From Planctomycetota bacterium (lineage in GTDB: Bacteria > Planctomycetota > Planctomycetia > Gemmatales > Gemmataceae), in NCBI GenBank assembly GCA_021413735.1, contig JAIOPV010000084.1:1-63437 (forward strand): a DNA stretch of 63,437 bases, given 5' to 3'. The translations under genes and the position numbers were made by a program. The notes beneath the pieces are model-generated. The model had not been told where the DNA came from, searched no databases, and saw nothing but the letters and a program-made list of their open reading frames with translations. Shown here piece by piece: positions 42,718 to 52,230 of the stretch; the first letter of the stretch is position 1; each line of letters opens with the position of its first letter.

Positions 42718-44793
42718 GTGAACAGCGATGGCCAGGGCGACGCCGAACGACCACACCCGGGAGATGTCCTTCCGAACGGTGCGCGAGTGCGGCTCGGCAC
42801 GAACCGGCTCAACCACATCTGTTATCGAAGTGCCAACTCCGGTCTGTGTTGCCTCGTCTTCTCGCCGGATAGCCAGTATTTGATTGGTCTCGGGTACGAC
42901 GATGACGAAGCGACGTTGTGGGAAGTGCCCAGCGGCCGCGAGGTGTGGCGGTTCGTGTCCGACGGACCGTGGGGCGGCAATCGCGGCAATGGCGGCGCGG
43001 CATTCAGCCCAGATTCCCGGCTCGTGGCGGTGGACGGCGGAACCGCACGGGTCTTTGAAGTCGCCACGGGCCGCATGGTGATGCAACTTGACACTGGTTC
43101 GAGTGCGTATGGTTGCTTCATGTTCTCGCCCTGCGGCCGCTTCCTCGCTCAGGTCGTATTCAACCGAGTCCTCGTTCTCGCAGTCGAAACCTGGAAAGTT
43201 GTCGCCACCCTGGAGGCCAACGACCCCGAGGTACGAGGACATGAGATGTTCGATTCCGTCGCGTTTAGCCCCGACGGTCGGCTCTTGGCAGCCGCTTCGT
43301 GCCGGGTCTGGGTCTGGGAGTGGGCGACGGGCGAGTTGGTCAACCGCTTTGAGCCGCCGGACAGTGCCGTGAGCGTCGTCCGCTTCTTGCCGGATGGACA
43401 GGTGGCCGTTGCTGTTCGGGATGGGACGTTGCGACTCTGGGAACCCGCCACAGGCCGTGAACTCCGTTGCCACCAATGCGCCGAGGGCCACGACAACACA
43501 TGGCCCGCAGTGTTCCGTGCCGACGGTCGTGTGGTCGCGATTCCGGGGCGCTGGACGGTTGTTCTCGATACCGAGACTGGAACCGAACTCGGGCGTTACT
43601 CGGGTTACACGTGCAGTGTCTTCGCCCTCAGCCCGAACGGCCAACTCGTGGCGAATGCCTGGTTGGGCCGCGTTGAGTTGGTGGACACGGCGACGGGCGA
43701 TGATGTGTCTCCGCCCGGTCGGCACAGCGAACGCTCTGAGACGATCGTGTTCAGCGACGATGGGCGGCGTGTCCTCACCGCAGAACATTCCGGCACCGGT
43801 GGCTTCCTCTGGGATGTGGCCAGCGGTCGGCTCATCGCGCCGGCACCGCCCCTCGGCAGGGCGTTGGAGAACATGGCGTTTGCTTCCCAAGGTTCCCGTG
43901 CCGTGTGTTACGAGAAGCAAAAACTCCACCTCTGGGACATCGAGACCGGCCAACTCCGTGAGTTCCCGTTGCCCGACAACCCGAGCGCTGTTGCCTGGAT
44001 GGCCGACGGTGAAGGCGTGGTTGTCGCCGCAGAGGGGCAGCTTTCGCTCCACGCCTTTGAGGGCAACCCGTCCGGTGTCTTATTTGAACCCGTCGGCGAA
44101 GCGATCCGCAGCCTCCGCAGCCTCGCGGATGGTCGCGTCGTGGGGTTGAGCAGCGGGCAGGCATACGTCTGGGGTGCGGATGGTCGGCTGTTGGTGGGGG
44201 CCGCGTTGCCGCTGGTCGAGAGTTGGGTTCGACGGCTCTTCGCGGTTTCTGCTGATGGGCTGATGGTTGCGGTGTATGGCAGAGACACCGTGGATGTCTT
44301 CGCGACGGAACCCACACACCGCGCACCTGACGAAGGAATCTCGGCTTCCTCACTGCCCTTCACCATCCCAGCAGGGTTTGGCGATGCTCCTTACCGGGGC
44401 TTGGGGATCACCGCAGAGTTCCTTGCGGATTCACGGCTTCTCGTGGCCGCGTGCCGGGGAGAATCGGACGACGGAGAACCGCTCGTGGTCAAGGTGTGGG
44501 AGGCCGCGACCGAGTTGGAGGTGTGGGAATCGCCTGCCTTCCCGTGTGGAATTGCGGAGGTGGTGTTCGCACCGGGCGGGCGCACGCTCGCCATCGCCCT
44601 CGATGATGCCACGACCGTGTTGTTTGACGTCCCCGTTCGCCCCGTCGAACTGGACCCGAGTTGGCGCTCTTCAACGGCGGTCGCACTGGCGAGAGGAATC
44701 GACGCCGAAGGTGCCTTTGATCGGCTCCCGATCCTGGCCGACGCGCTGCAAGACGCGGGCTGTGAGGACGAAGAATTGCTGGCTCACCTGTGA
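42718..44793 (+). CDS. WD40-like protein with companion C-terminal module, 691 aa
   Basis: The GTG at 42718 opens MNSDGQGDAERPHPGDVLPN. Propeller repeats follow (LVFSPDSQYLIGLGYDDDEA; AFSPDSRLVAVDGGTARVFE; VAFSPDGRLLAAASCRVWVW; VVFAPGGRTLAIALDDATTV). The last 45 residues (RGIDAEGAFDRLPILADALQ; DAGCEDEELLAHL) are a small helical module found at the C-terminus of many planctomycete repeat proteins. It has no signal peptide. It lies 39 bases after the GRF/LRR gene and overlaps the helicase fragment by four bases. Confidence 0.8.
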   Translation: MNSDGQGDAERPHPGDVLPNGARVRLGTNRLNHICYRSANSGLCCLVFSPDSQYLIGLGYDDDEATLWEVPSGREVWRFVSDGPWGGNRGNGGAAFSPDSRLVAVDGGTARVFEVATGRMVMQLDTGSSAYGCFMFSPCGRFLAQVVFNRVLVLAVETWKVVATLEANDPEVRGHEMFDSVAFSPDGRLLAAASCRVWVWEWATGELVNRFEPPDSAVSVVRFLPDGQVAVAVRDGTLRLWEPATGRELRCHQCAEGHDNTWPAVFRADGRVVAIPGRWTVVLDTETGTELGRYSGYTCSVFALSPNGQLVANAWLGRVELVDTATGDDVSPPGRHSERSETIVFSDDGRRVLTAEHSGTGGFLWDVASGRLIAPAPPLGRALENMAFASQGSRAVCYEKQKLHLWDIETGQLREFPLPDNPSAVAWMADGEGVVVAAEGQLSLHAFEGNPSGVLFEPVGEAIRSLRSLADGRVVGLSSGQAYVWGADGRLLVGAALPLVESWVRRLFAVSADGLMVAVYGRDTVDVFATEPTHRAPDEGISASSLPFTIPAGFGDAPYRGLGITAEFLADSRLLVAACRGESDDGEPLVVKVWEAATELEVWESPAFPCGIAEVVFAPGGRTLAIALDDATTVLFDVPVRPVELDPSWRSSTAVALARGIDAEGAFDRLPILADALQDAGCEDEELLAHL

Positions 44794-45584
44794 AGCGGCT
44801 CGAACAAACGCGGCCGCTGGGTCGTCGATCTCTTTCAGGACAAAGGACCGTGAATGACTCCGACTTAGTCGCTCGCGCGATGCTGGAGATGGTTGGTTCT
44901 TCTCAAGCTGAAGCAAGCGAGTACGGTGCCGCCTTCTGTCAACTCATCGACGCAGGTAGTGACCGAGAACTTGCGGAAATTGACGGAGACGAGGAACCCG
45001 ATGACGATGCCGCCGGGGAACGCTGGAGGGTGATCGAAGGGCGTTTGCGTGAGGAATACACTCGGACACGTGGGGCGTTTGCACGATTGATGTTTGGGGA
45101 CACAAGCCCAGAATCTCGTCGGATGATTCAGCTTGCGTTCAACCGACCCGAGAGTTTCCCGAAGGTGCTGGTCGCCCAGTCACTCGTCGGTCGTGAAGGG
45201 CTCAATCTTCATGGAGCGTGCCGAGTGGTCGTGCTGCTTCACCCCGAATGGAACCCTGACGTCGTCGAGCAGCAGATTGGGCGTGTGGCTCGGGTGAATA
45301 GTCGCTGGTGTTACGAACTCAGGAAAGCCGTTAACGATTGCCTGCCTCCGAATCAAACCCCGCGGATCGAAATTCGTCCGGTGATCTTCCAGGGCACATA
45401 CGATGAACACAATTGGATAGTGTTGAGGGGCCGCTGGAACGAGTTGCGTGCACAGTTGCACGGAGTTGTCATTTTTGCGAAAGCTGCTCAGGCTGAGTCT
45501 GAATACGCTACACTGCTCGAAGAGATTCTCCACGCCGCGCCAGACTTCTCACCAAAGCCTGCCGACGATGCTGGTATCCGATGA
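44790..45584 (+). pseudogene. C-terminal fragment of a SNF2/RapA-type helicase
   Basis: The 264-residue frame includes SF2 helicase motif V (VLVAQSLVGREGLNLHGACR) and motif VI (PEWNPDVVEQQIGRVARVNS), then IRPVIFQGTYDEHNWIVLRG and RWNELRAQLHGVVIFAKAAQ. Similar tails occur in large helicases of DISARM-like and RapA-like proteins. The ATPase lobe with Walker motifs, normally some 600 or more residues, is absent. The overlap start (GTG at 44790) and the first ~30 residues are probably an accidental junction. Most likely this is a relic of a deleted defence-type gene. Confidence 0.6.
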
Positions 45585-45709
45585 TCAAGTTCCGACAGGC
45601 ATTCAGCCGCCAGGGGTTGGCAGTACGTGCTTGCCACCCAACTATGCCAGAAACCGACAACACGACCGACCTCAGTTTCGATCAGACTAGAAAAGCCGTC
45701 GATCAACTA

Positions 45710-47872
45710 TCAGCGAATAAGTCTGCGAACCAACGCTCTCCGGTCTTCCTCGTAATCCACTTCAAGTTTTTTCAGTCGCGGGAGCGGGGCCAAGAGTTCG
45801 AGACCTTCATCCGTAATCTCGTTCTCGGTGAGGTTCAGTTCCTCCAACCCAATCACCTTTGCCACGTGCGGCAGGATCGTGTCGTCAAACTGGCAGTTGA
45901 ACAGGCTGAGGTTTTTGAGGCGAGGCAACTCGGCCAGGAACCTCAAGCTGTCTTGCTCGATTCTCGGGGCGGTCCAAACCCGCAGTTCCTCAAGGCCGGT
46001 CAAGTAGCGAAGCGGTTCGAGGGTGGTGATGTGCACGTCCACCAGGTGCAACTGCTTTAGAGACTTCAGACCTCGCAAGTGAGCCAGTCCGTCCGAAGTG
46101 ATAGCTAGCGTCTCGCAAAAACCCAATTGTTCCAGTTCCGAAAACTCACTCAGGTACGCGAGGTCGGCATCGGTCGTGGGTCGCTGCGAAAACCACGCGC
46201 TGAGGAGCCGATCGCCCTCGATCACCACCTCCCCCACATACCGCAGCGACCGCAGTGCCTCCTCCCGCCGTTCCTGTCGCGAGAGCCCAACGAGTCGCTG
46301 ATTTCGCTTGAGTTTGAATGCTTCCGCTTCAGGCGGCAATTGCTCGTAACCCCAGCCGTGGTGGTACACCTCGACCAACTTTGGCAGTGCTGCCAGGTGA
46401 TTGAGCGCAGCAGGCGTGATGGCAGTGCCAGTCAGAATTAACTCGCGCAAGTTGCATAATGGTTTGAGCTGGCGAAGGCCGACAGCAGTGATGCGTGAGT
46501 TGCTGAGGTCCAGTTCAAGAACCTCTGGTACGCGAGCGAGGGGCGATAGGTGCTCGTCGGTGACGGCGATCCCGGTCATGCTAATCCGCTTCACAAAGCC
46601 CCGCTCGAAAGTTGTGTTGTCAATCACCGGAAGGGCTGCTCCAAATCCCGACAACCACTCCCTCGAATGCCGATCAAGCAATTCTCTCTCGCGGGCCACC
46701 AATTTGGTGATCTGGTTCTTTCGGGGCTTCGTTTGCTTCTCAGCCGATTCAGTGAGGCGTGTCAGACCGATCTGCACGCGGATGAACTCGGCCCGTGCTG
46801 CCTGACCGTGTTCGTCGAGCCAGTCCGCGTAGGCCAACCTCGCCGTGTCGTCTTCGGGCGAGTCAAAAATCGCCTGAAGGAATGCCCCCTGTTCCGACTC
46901 GGCGATCCGCTGTTCGCGTGTTGGTGCAGTCGCAGTCGGCTTGGTCGCCGGAGCGGCCTTTAGGAGTTCAGCGACGTTCCAGGTTGTGAATCGAAAGTCT
47001 GAGCCACCCGCACTCAACTGATCTGGTGTGGGCCAGAACCCGATCCACCCGAGCCAATCGGTTTTCAGGGTGAGGCGTTCCTCGCCATTTGCTGCGTCCC
47101 GCAGTTTGATCTCATCCCAACTTGCGGTCGCGAGGATCGTGTCGTCAGGTGAAAACGCGAGAGTTTGCAGAGTGTTTGCGTGCCCCTTGACGCAGTATCT
47201 CATCGTCCCACGTGTGGCGTCCCACACGACGATTGTCTTCTCGTCGCACGATGCCAACGTGGTACTATCGGTCGAGAAGGTGAGTGCCACGGCACCGGAA
47301 TGGGCCCCCTCTCGCCAACGCAATCGACCGCCAACACTCCATACGGACACATCGGGTGTATGAGCCACGGCGAGTGAGCGGCCATCTGGTGAGAACGCGA
47401 TCTGACTGATGCCATTGACGTTCGCAAAACGGCGGATGATGCGACCGGTCCCCGCTTCCACAATCGCGATTTTCTGACTGTCACCGTAGTCCCCGCTGGC
47501 AACGGCAACCGCGTCGCCAGTCGGCGCAAAAGCGACGTGACGCAAATGCAGGTCAAGCTTGCGAGTTCGACAACGCCAAGTGCGGGTATTCCAGAATCGG
47601 AGCAGACCGTCCCATTCCTGTGGGCCAACAGTTGCAAGCGTTCGGCCATCGGACGAGAAGGCCAACCCTTCGATTTCGGACGGGTTATCGCCGATGAGTT
47701 TGCGTTGCTTCTTTGTCTCCGCGTCCCACACAAACAGTTCTTTGTGTTCGCGGTCCTTGGTGTTTGAGAGAACCGCGGCGAAAGTGGCCCCGTTTGGTGA
47801 GGCTGCCATCGCGAAAGCCCGGACACTCTGCCGGCGGGTCATTGAGATGGGGCCAACAACGGGCTGATGCAT
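45710..47872 (-). CDS. WD40-TIGR02996-LRR protein, 720 aa
   Basis: The start is placed at the ATG at 47872 (GGAAG five bases upstream), which opens MHQPVVGPISMTRRQSVRAF; an ATG at 47944 would add 24 unlikely residues. The first ~300 residues are WD40 repeats (AFSPDGRSLAVAHTPDVSVW; TFSTDSTTLASCDEKTIVVW; AFSPDDTILATASWDEIKLR). The companion module (FLQAIFDSPEDDTARLAYAD; WLDEHGQAARAEFIRVQIGL) follows, then LRRs (LEELRVWTAPRIEQDSLRFL; LEELNLTENEITDEGLELLA). It shows the companion module used as a hinge between two repeat types. It ends RALVRRLIR, with no acidic tail. Confidence 0.82.
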   Translation of the reverse strand: MHQPVVGPISMTRRQSVRAFAMAASPNGATFAAVLSNTKDREHKELFVWDAETKKQRKLIGDNPSEIEGLAFSSDGRTLATVGPQEWDGLLRFWNTRTWRCRTRKLDLHLRHVAFAPTGDAVAVASGDYGDSQKIAIVEAGTGRIIRRFANVNGISQIAFSPDGRSLAVAHTPDVSVWSVGGRLRWREGAHSGAVALTFSTDSTTLASCDEKTIVVWDATRGTMRYCVKGHANTLQTLAFSPDDTILATASWDEIKLRDAANGEERLTLKTDWLGWIGFWPTPDQLSAGGSDFRFTTWNVAELLKAAPATKPTATAPTREQRIAESEQGAFLQAIFDSPEDDTARLAYADWLDEHGQAARAEFIRVQIGLTRLTESAEKQTKPRKNQITKLVARERELLDRHSREWLSGFGAALPVIDNTTFERGFVKRISMTGIAVTDEHLSPLARVPEVLELDLSNSRITAVGLRQLKPLCNLRELILTGTAITPAALNHLAALPKLVEVYHHGWGYEQLPPEAEAFKLKRNQRLVGLSRQERREEALRSLRYVGEVVIEGDRLLSAWFSQRPTTDADLAYLSEFSELEQLGFCETLAITSDGLAHLRGLKSLKQLHLVDVHITTLEPLRYLTGLEELRVWTAPRIEQDSLRFLAELPRLKNLSLFNCQFDDTILPHVAKVIGLEELNLTENEITDEGLELLAPLPRLKKLEVDYEEDRRALVRRLIR

Positions 47873-48373
47873 GGCGTCTTCCGATGCAGTGAGGTCTCGG
47901 CTGACTGGGCATGATACCACGAACATTCGTGGGACACCCTCCATGCGTTCCCGCCTGCGAAGGGTTACTTGCTATTTGCCTGATTCCGCCTCGCACAGAT
48001 CGGAACCCTTGGAAGTCACGTAACGTCTTCATCACGAACTTCGTCTCGATCTCGTTTGCGGTCGAGCTGGCATATTGATTTTACACGACCGACCCGGATC
48101 ACCTTCTGTCGGAACTCTGGCGCATCGGTGCCACTACGACCGTACTCCCGAATCTTGGCTAGAGTCGTTCGAGACGGAGCTGGCTCGTCTAGGTTTTGCC
48201 CGCTCTGCGTGCGTGTGTTGGAGACTTCAAGTGATCGGCGACGAGCGGCTGAACAGCAAGACTGTCCGAGCGAACGGTCCACTGGTTTCTTGAAAGCGGT
48301 CACGGCCGCGATCAACCTCCGAGACGAGAACTCAGAGTGTTGACGCCTGCCGCGACGCTGTGCGACAGCCCAG
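47873..48373. other. Intergenic region without recognised gene
   Basis: Roughly 500 bases lie between the WD40-LRR gene and the end of the desaturase gene. A plus-strand frame around 48135-48235 reads TPESWLESFETELARLGFAR, which looks like part of a protein, but no start or continuation supports a gene; it may be a relic. Confidence 0.35.
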
Positions 48374-49171
48374 TCAGCGCCAAAGCGTAACCGGCTTCAC
48401 TCCCGCTCGCTCCAAGTACGGGTCGAGGCGCCGGGCCAGTTCTCCCCAGTTCTGGTGCGGCACAGCCGGGTACAGGTGGTGTTCGAGGTGGTAGAGATGC
48501 CCGAGCGCAACCGCCGACGCCACCTTGCCGCGGAACGCCCGCGTCTGCGTCAACGCGCTCGCACCGGCTGGGTCGTGCTGGAGATAGGACGTGGCGAACG
48601 GAATCACCCAACTACCCGCGACCATGAGCCCGGCATACACGGCAAAGACCGGAGTCACCACCGCGAGCCCAACTGACGCGGCCAATAGCGACACGCAGGC
48701 CACTCCCTCCCCGACCACCCACGCTCTGTTGATCCCCCTACGGTATGCCCACAGCCAGACTCGCACCTGGAAAGTGAAGCCGGACGCGAGTGCCGCAACC
48801 CACGACATCCGAGAAGCGGCCGCCTCGATATCGTCGTCCGCCGGGAACTTGGCGTGGTGGTGCAAGTGGGCCAGGCGGTAGGCGTGGCCGCTTCGCAGCG
48901 CGAGCAGTTCCGTCAGGCAGAGTAACACTTCGTTCGCCCGGTGCGACAGGCCAAGGGTTCGGTGGACAAGGTCGTGCGAGGTCGAGCCGTAGGTGAAGAA
49001 GCTGAGTGCTACCGTGGCGAGGACGGCCGGCACCCACCAACCAGCCGCCGCACACGCGAAGTATGCCGCGAAGTACAGGAAAGGCGCCGCAAGTGCAGTC
49101 GTGCGTTGAAATCGTGTGACTCGCAGCAAGTCCAGACCGAGTTCACGTAGCGGCGGGGTCACGTCATTCAT
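48374..49171 (-). CDS. Fatty-acid desaturase/hydroxylase family protein
   Basis: The ATG at 49171 (GGGAAG upstream) overlaps the end of the upstream gene, giving 265 residues. Several membrane helices (AAPFLYFAAYFACAAAGWWV; VLATVALSFFTYG) and three His boxes are present: STSHDLVHRTLG, AHLHHHAKFP and LGHLYHLEHHLYPAVPHQNW. These bind the di-iron centre of membrane desaturases and hydroxylases. It acts in the membrane on a lipid or carotenoid; the box spacing is closest to carotenoid hydroxylase/desaturase-like proteins. It is translationally coupled to the membrane protein upstream. Confidence 0.85.
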   Translation of the reverse strand: MNDVTPPLRELGLDLLRVTRFQRTTALAAPFLYFAAYFACAAAGWWVPAVLATVALSFFTYGSTSHDLVHRTLGLSHRANEVLLCLTELLALRSGHAYRLAHLHHHAKFPADDDIEAAASRMSWVAALASGFTFQVRVWLWAYRRGINRAWVVGEGVACVSLLAASVGLAVVTPVFAVYAGLMVAGSWVIPFATSYLQHDPAGASALTQTRAFRGKVASAVALGHLYHLEHHLYPAVPHQNWGELARRLDPYLERAGVKPVTLWR

Positions 49172-50129
49172 TGGACTTCCCTGCGCGGCGCGGGTGCATC
49201 GCCCGGTATGTGAGTGCCAGACCCGCAACATAGAGCGCAGCCCCTAAGACGGCGGGGGCAAGGTGGAATGCGTCGGTATATCTGATCGCCATGTGGACGC
49301 CGATCGCCGGAGTGAACCCTGCGGCCCCGACGAGTGCCAAGGTTTGAAACAACGCAGGCGATGGCCGGCCGCATAAGACACACGCAGTCAGGGCGACCCC
49401 GGCCGACAGTAACGCCCCGCCGAAGCCGGCCCGGTCGTGGGCGATCAGGGGGACCAGTTGCGGGTTAAGAGCCCGCAGTTCGGCAACGCTCACGCCCATG
49501 AACGCCAGATCCTCGGGAACGAATACCGCCGTCGAGCCGAGGGTCAGGATGGTTGCACCAGCCCCGAGTACGCCTGCGGCCGCGGCGAGTAGGCACAGGC
49601 GGCCGACGCCAGCGTACGATCCCCACGGGGGCCAGACGCTCGGAACCAGCAGACTGCGGATGCCGCGTGGTGTTTCGAGAGTGCCCCGGGAGTAGGTCAG
49701 GCCGAGGACGTAGCACGGCAACAGGGCGAGCGTCGCGGCACCGTGCCAGGCATCAAGGTAGCCGAAAACGACGTACGCCAGGAAGCTGGCGAAACCGACA
49801 ACCCCGCTGAGGAGGATCGCCCACCACGCCCAAGCGGCTCGTTGCCGAAGCGGGAACTCGGTCAACCAAAGGTACAGCAGGCCGACAGCCAGGACGACGC
49901 CACCGAATGCAGCTCGGTCGTGGATCATGAAGTGGACGACGCGGCACCCGTGGTGCGAACACAGTTGCTCGGCCGTCATACCAAGGAAGCGTTCGTCGTG
50001 GGGCAGGAAGTGCCCGGTCGCGGCGAGGAACAGTGCGGCACCGCCGGACGCGATCAGACCAAGGGCGAGGGCGAAGAGCGGCAGACGCCCGCCAGCGACC
50101 AACGCCTGGAACAAGGTAAGGTGGTCCAC
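49164..50129 (-). CDS. Multi-pass membrane protein with internal duplication
   Basis: The product is 321 aa with about eight hydrophobic helices. The two halves repeat: HFLPHDERFLGMTAEQL ... HFMIHDRAAFGGVVLAVGLL in the first, and VFVPEDLAFMGVSVAELRAL ... LIAHDRAGFGGALLSAGVAL in the second. The conserved HDRAxFGG motif is likely functional. I do not recognise the family. It is in an operon with the desaturase (8-base overlap), which suggests a membrane-lipid or redox-partner role. Confidence 0.75.
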   Translation of the reverse strand: MDHLTLFQALVAGGRLPLFALALGLIASGGAALFLAATGHFLPHDERFLGMTAEQLCSHHGCRVVHFMIHDRAAFGGVVLAVGLLYLWLTEFPLRQRAAWAWWAILLSGVVGFASFLAYVVFGYLDAWHGAATLALLPCYVLGLTYSRGTLETPRGIRSLLVPSVWPPWGSYAGVGRLCLLAAAAGVLGAGATILTLGSTAVFVPEDLAFMGVSVAELRALNPQLVPLIAHDRAGFGGALLSAGVALTACVLCGRPSPALFQTLALVGAAGFTPAIGVHMAIRYTDAFHLAPAVLGAALYVAGLALTYRAMHPRRAGKSNE

Positions 50130-50532
50130 AGTTTGTGGTCCTATGTCTCGACCCGTTGAAAATACTCAGCCGTCGGCGCAGCACGCGCTACGTTCATTAC
50201 CGACAAGCCGGGCCTGGGACAACCGGGCGGTGAAGGACCTGAGCGACTGCGGAGGTCAAGCGTTTCAATTGAGGTGGTGGGGGTTTGCTGCCGATGGCAA
50301 CCTGGTCAACAAGTGCGGACACATTCCAGTGCTCAATCGCCAGCGTTCTACCGGAAGTGTAGCGACGGGTGTTCGGCGAGTTGCCCGACCACCCCTGGAA
50401 ATGTGGCTTGAGCCAGAGGCGACTTTAAATACCGATATTAAAACTACTCCCGGTGACTGCACGGTGATCCTCAACTCACGACTCGCACTTTCGGACGGCC
50501 GCGACCGATCCTCGCTCTCGCCGAATCCGTGG

Positions 50533-50790
50533 TGTTCAAGTTCAGCGAGTGCTTTCGCCCGAAGCGTGTTCTGATTCCTGCCGATGGATTCTTCGAGTGG
50601 CGAACGGTAGGGAAGAAGAAACGGGTTTGCCATTTCTCACGCTCGGATGGCACCGTTCACATTCGTCGGCATGTGGGACGTGTAGGCGGATGAGGATGTA
50701 AAACTCGTCACCACTTGCATGATTACGACCACGCGGAACGAACTCGTGCTGCCGTTTCACGACCGAATGCCCGTGATCCTCTCGGACTGA
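50533..50790 (+). pseudogene. Relic of an SRAP (HMCES/YedK-type) gene
   Basis: Two frames hold consecutive SRAP pieces: RPKRVLIPADGFFEWRTVGK then KKRVCHFSRSDGT up to a stop near 50692, and, shifted, ADEDVKLVTTCMITTTRNEL then VLPFHDRMPVIL up to a stop near 50790. The catalytic N-terminus (Met-Cys-Gly-Arg) is missing. SRAP proteins cross-link abasic sites in single-stranded DNA. The rest of 50130-50963 shows nothing else recognisable. Confidence 0.65.
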
Positions 50791-50963
50791 AGAGAGCAAC
50801 AAGACCCTGTGAGCGGTCGGCATGGCGTCTGGGACCGAGCCGATTGCTTTGCTCCGCTCGGCGTCGGACACGAGCCTGTCGGTGGAGACATTCGCAGGAC
50901 CGAGCCCGATAATACCACAGTCGCGGGCGTTCGCCGCCACACCCTTCCACCTGCGTGACACCC

Positions 50964-52046
50964 ATGCGCCCGGTCCTCGCCATCGCACTCCTTCTCGCCT
51001 TCATCGTCGAATCGCAGGCTCAGGACGCGCCGGTTCATCTGTTCGTCAGCGGGAAGGAGGGTTACCCGCGATACCGCATCCCGTCACTGCTGGTCGCACC
51101 CAACGGCGACCTGCTGGCAGTGTGCGAGGGGCGAAAGGACGGAGGCGGGCTTAAGGGCAAGATCGACATCGTCCTGAAGCGGAGCAGCGATCTCGGCAAG
51201 ACGTGGTCGAAGATCGTCGTGGTCGCGTCCGACGGCGACAACACGCTCGGCAACCCGTGCCTGCTCGCTGATCGCAAGACCGGCATGGTGTGGATGGGCC
51301 TGACGCGAAGCCTGGGGACCGACACCGAGGAGGGGATCGTCGCCGGTACGAGCAAGGAGCGGACCCGCGTCCTCGTCACCTCCAGCAAGGACTCCGGCAA
51401 GACCTGGAGCGAACCGCTCAACATCTCCGAGACCGCCCGCGACCCGAAGTGGACGTGGTACGGAACCGGCCCAGGCACAGGCATCCAGTTGAAGTCTGGG
51501 CGGTTGGTCATCCCCGCGTACCACGCCCACGAGAAGGACGGCATCTACCGCAGTCACATGGTCTTCAGCGACGACGGTGGCAAGTCGTGGAAGCGAGGAG
51601 ATGCCGTGGGCCGGCAGATCGGCGAGTGCCACGTCGTCGAGAAACAGGGCGGCGGTCTTGTGCTGAACGCACGCACCAACGAGGGGAAAGAGCGACGGGC
51701 CGTGGCCGTCAGCAAGGATGGCGGGGAGACGTGGTCGGAGGCGGAACACGACGCCCTGTTCGACCCGAACTGCCAAGGGTGCGTGATCCGCCTGCCGGAC
51801 GCCGACGGGAAGCCGCGGTGGCTGTTCTCGAACCCGGCGGGTCCGAAGCGACGCGACCTGACGGTGCGGTTGAGCACCGACGAGGGGAAGACGTGGCCCC
51901 GGTCGAAGTTGCTCCAGGCGGGCGACGCCCAGTATTCCTCGCTGACCCTGCTGTCCGACGGCACAGTGGGTTGCCTGTTCGACCGCTGGGAAGCCGGCAA
52001 CTACCAGCTCTACTACACCCGCTTTCGACTCGACGAGTTGGAGTAG
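50964..52046 (+). CDS. Secreted exo-sialidase-like (BNR repeat) protein
   Basis: The ATG at 50964 gives 360 residues with the signal peptide MRPVLAIALLLAFIVESQAQ. The sialidase FRIP-type motif is YPRYRIPSLLVAPNGDLLAV. Five Asp boxes follow: SSDLGKTW, SSKDSGKTW, SDDGGKSW, SKDGGETW and STDEGKTW. Both fit glycoside hydrolase family 33 (exo-alpha-sialidases), acting outside the cytoplasm on glycans. The C-terminal YQLYYTRFRLDELE is typical. A DUF1501 gene follows about 185 bases downstream, a common planctomycete pairing. Confidence 0.88.
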   Translation: MRPVLAIALLLAFIVESQAQDAPVHLFVSGKEGYPRYRIPSLLVAPNGDLLAVCEGRKDGGGLKGKIDIVLKRSSDLGKTWSKIVVVASDGDNTLGNPCLLADRKTGMVWMGLTRSLGTDTEEGIVAGTSKERTRVLVTSSKDSGKTWSEPLNISETARDPKWTWYGTGPGTGIQLKSGRLVIPAYHAHEKDGIYRSHMVFSDDGGKSWKRGDAVGRQIGECHVVEKQGGGLVLNARTNEGKERRAVAVSKDGGETWSEAEHDALFDPNCQGCVIRLPDADGKPRWLFSNPAGPKRRDLTVRLSTDEGKTWPRSKLLQAGDAQYSSLTLLSDGTVGCLFDRWEAGNYQLYYTRFRLDELE

Positions 52047-52230
52047 GCGTGTGGCAGGGTCGGGTGCTTCACGGCCCCGACGAGGTTCATTTGATCTCGC
52101 CGAGGCGGTTCCTGAAGAACTCCGCCACGACCTGACAGGGTGTGACCAGAGGATCGACTCACTGTTTTTCGACCTCGAACCACAGTTCCGTGAGCGGTCC
52201 GATTCTGAGGCAGATTGGGGAGGGCGAACG

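Noticed and set aside
48056-48343. A 95-residue plus-strand gene
   Set aside because: No ribosome-binding site or domain, and composition is unconvincing; left as an unassigned gap.
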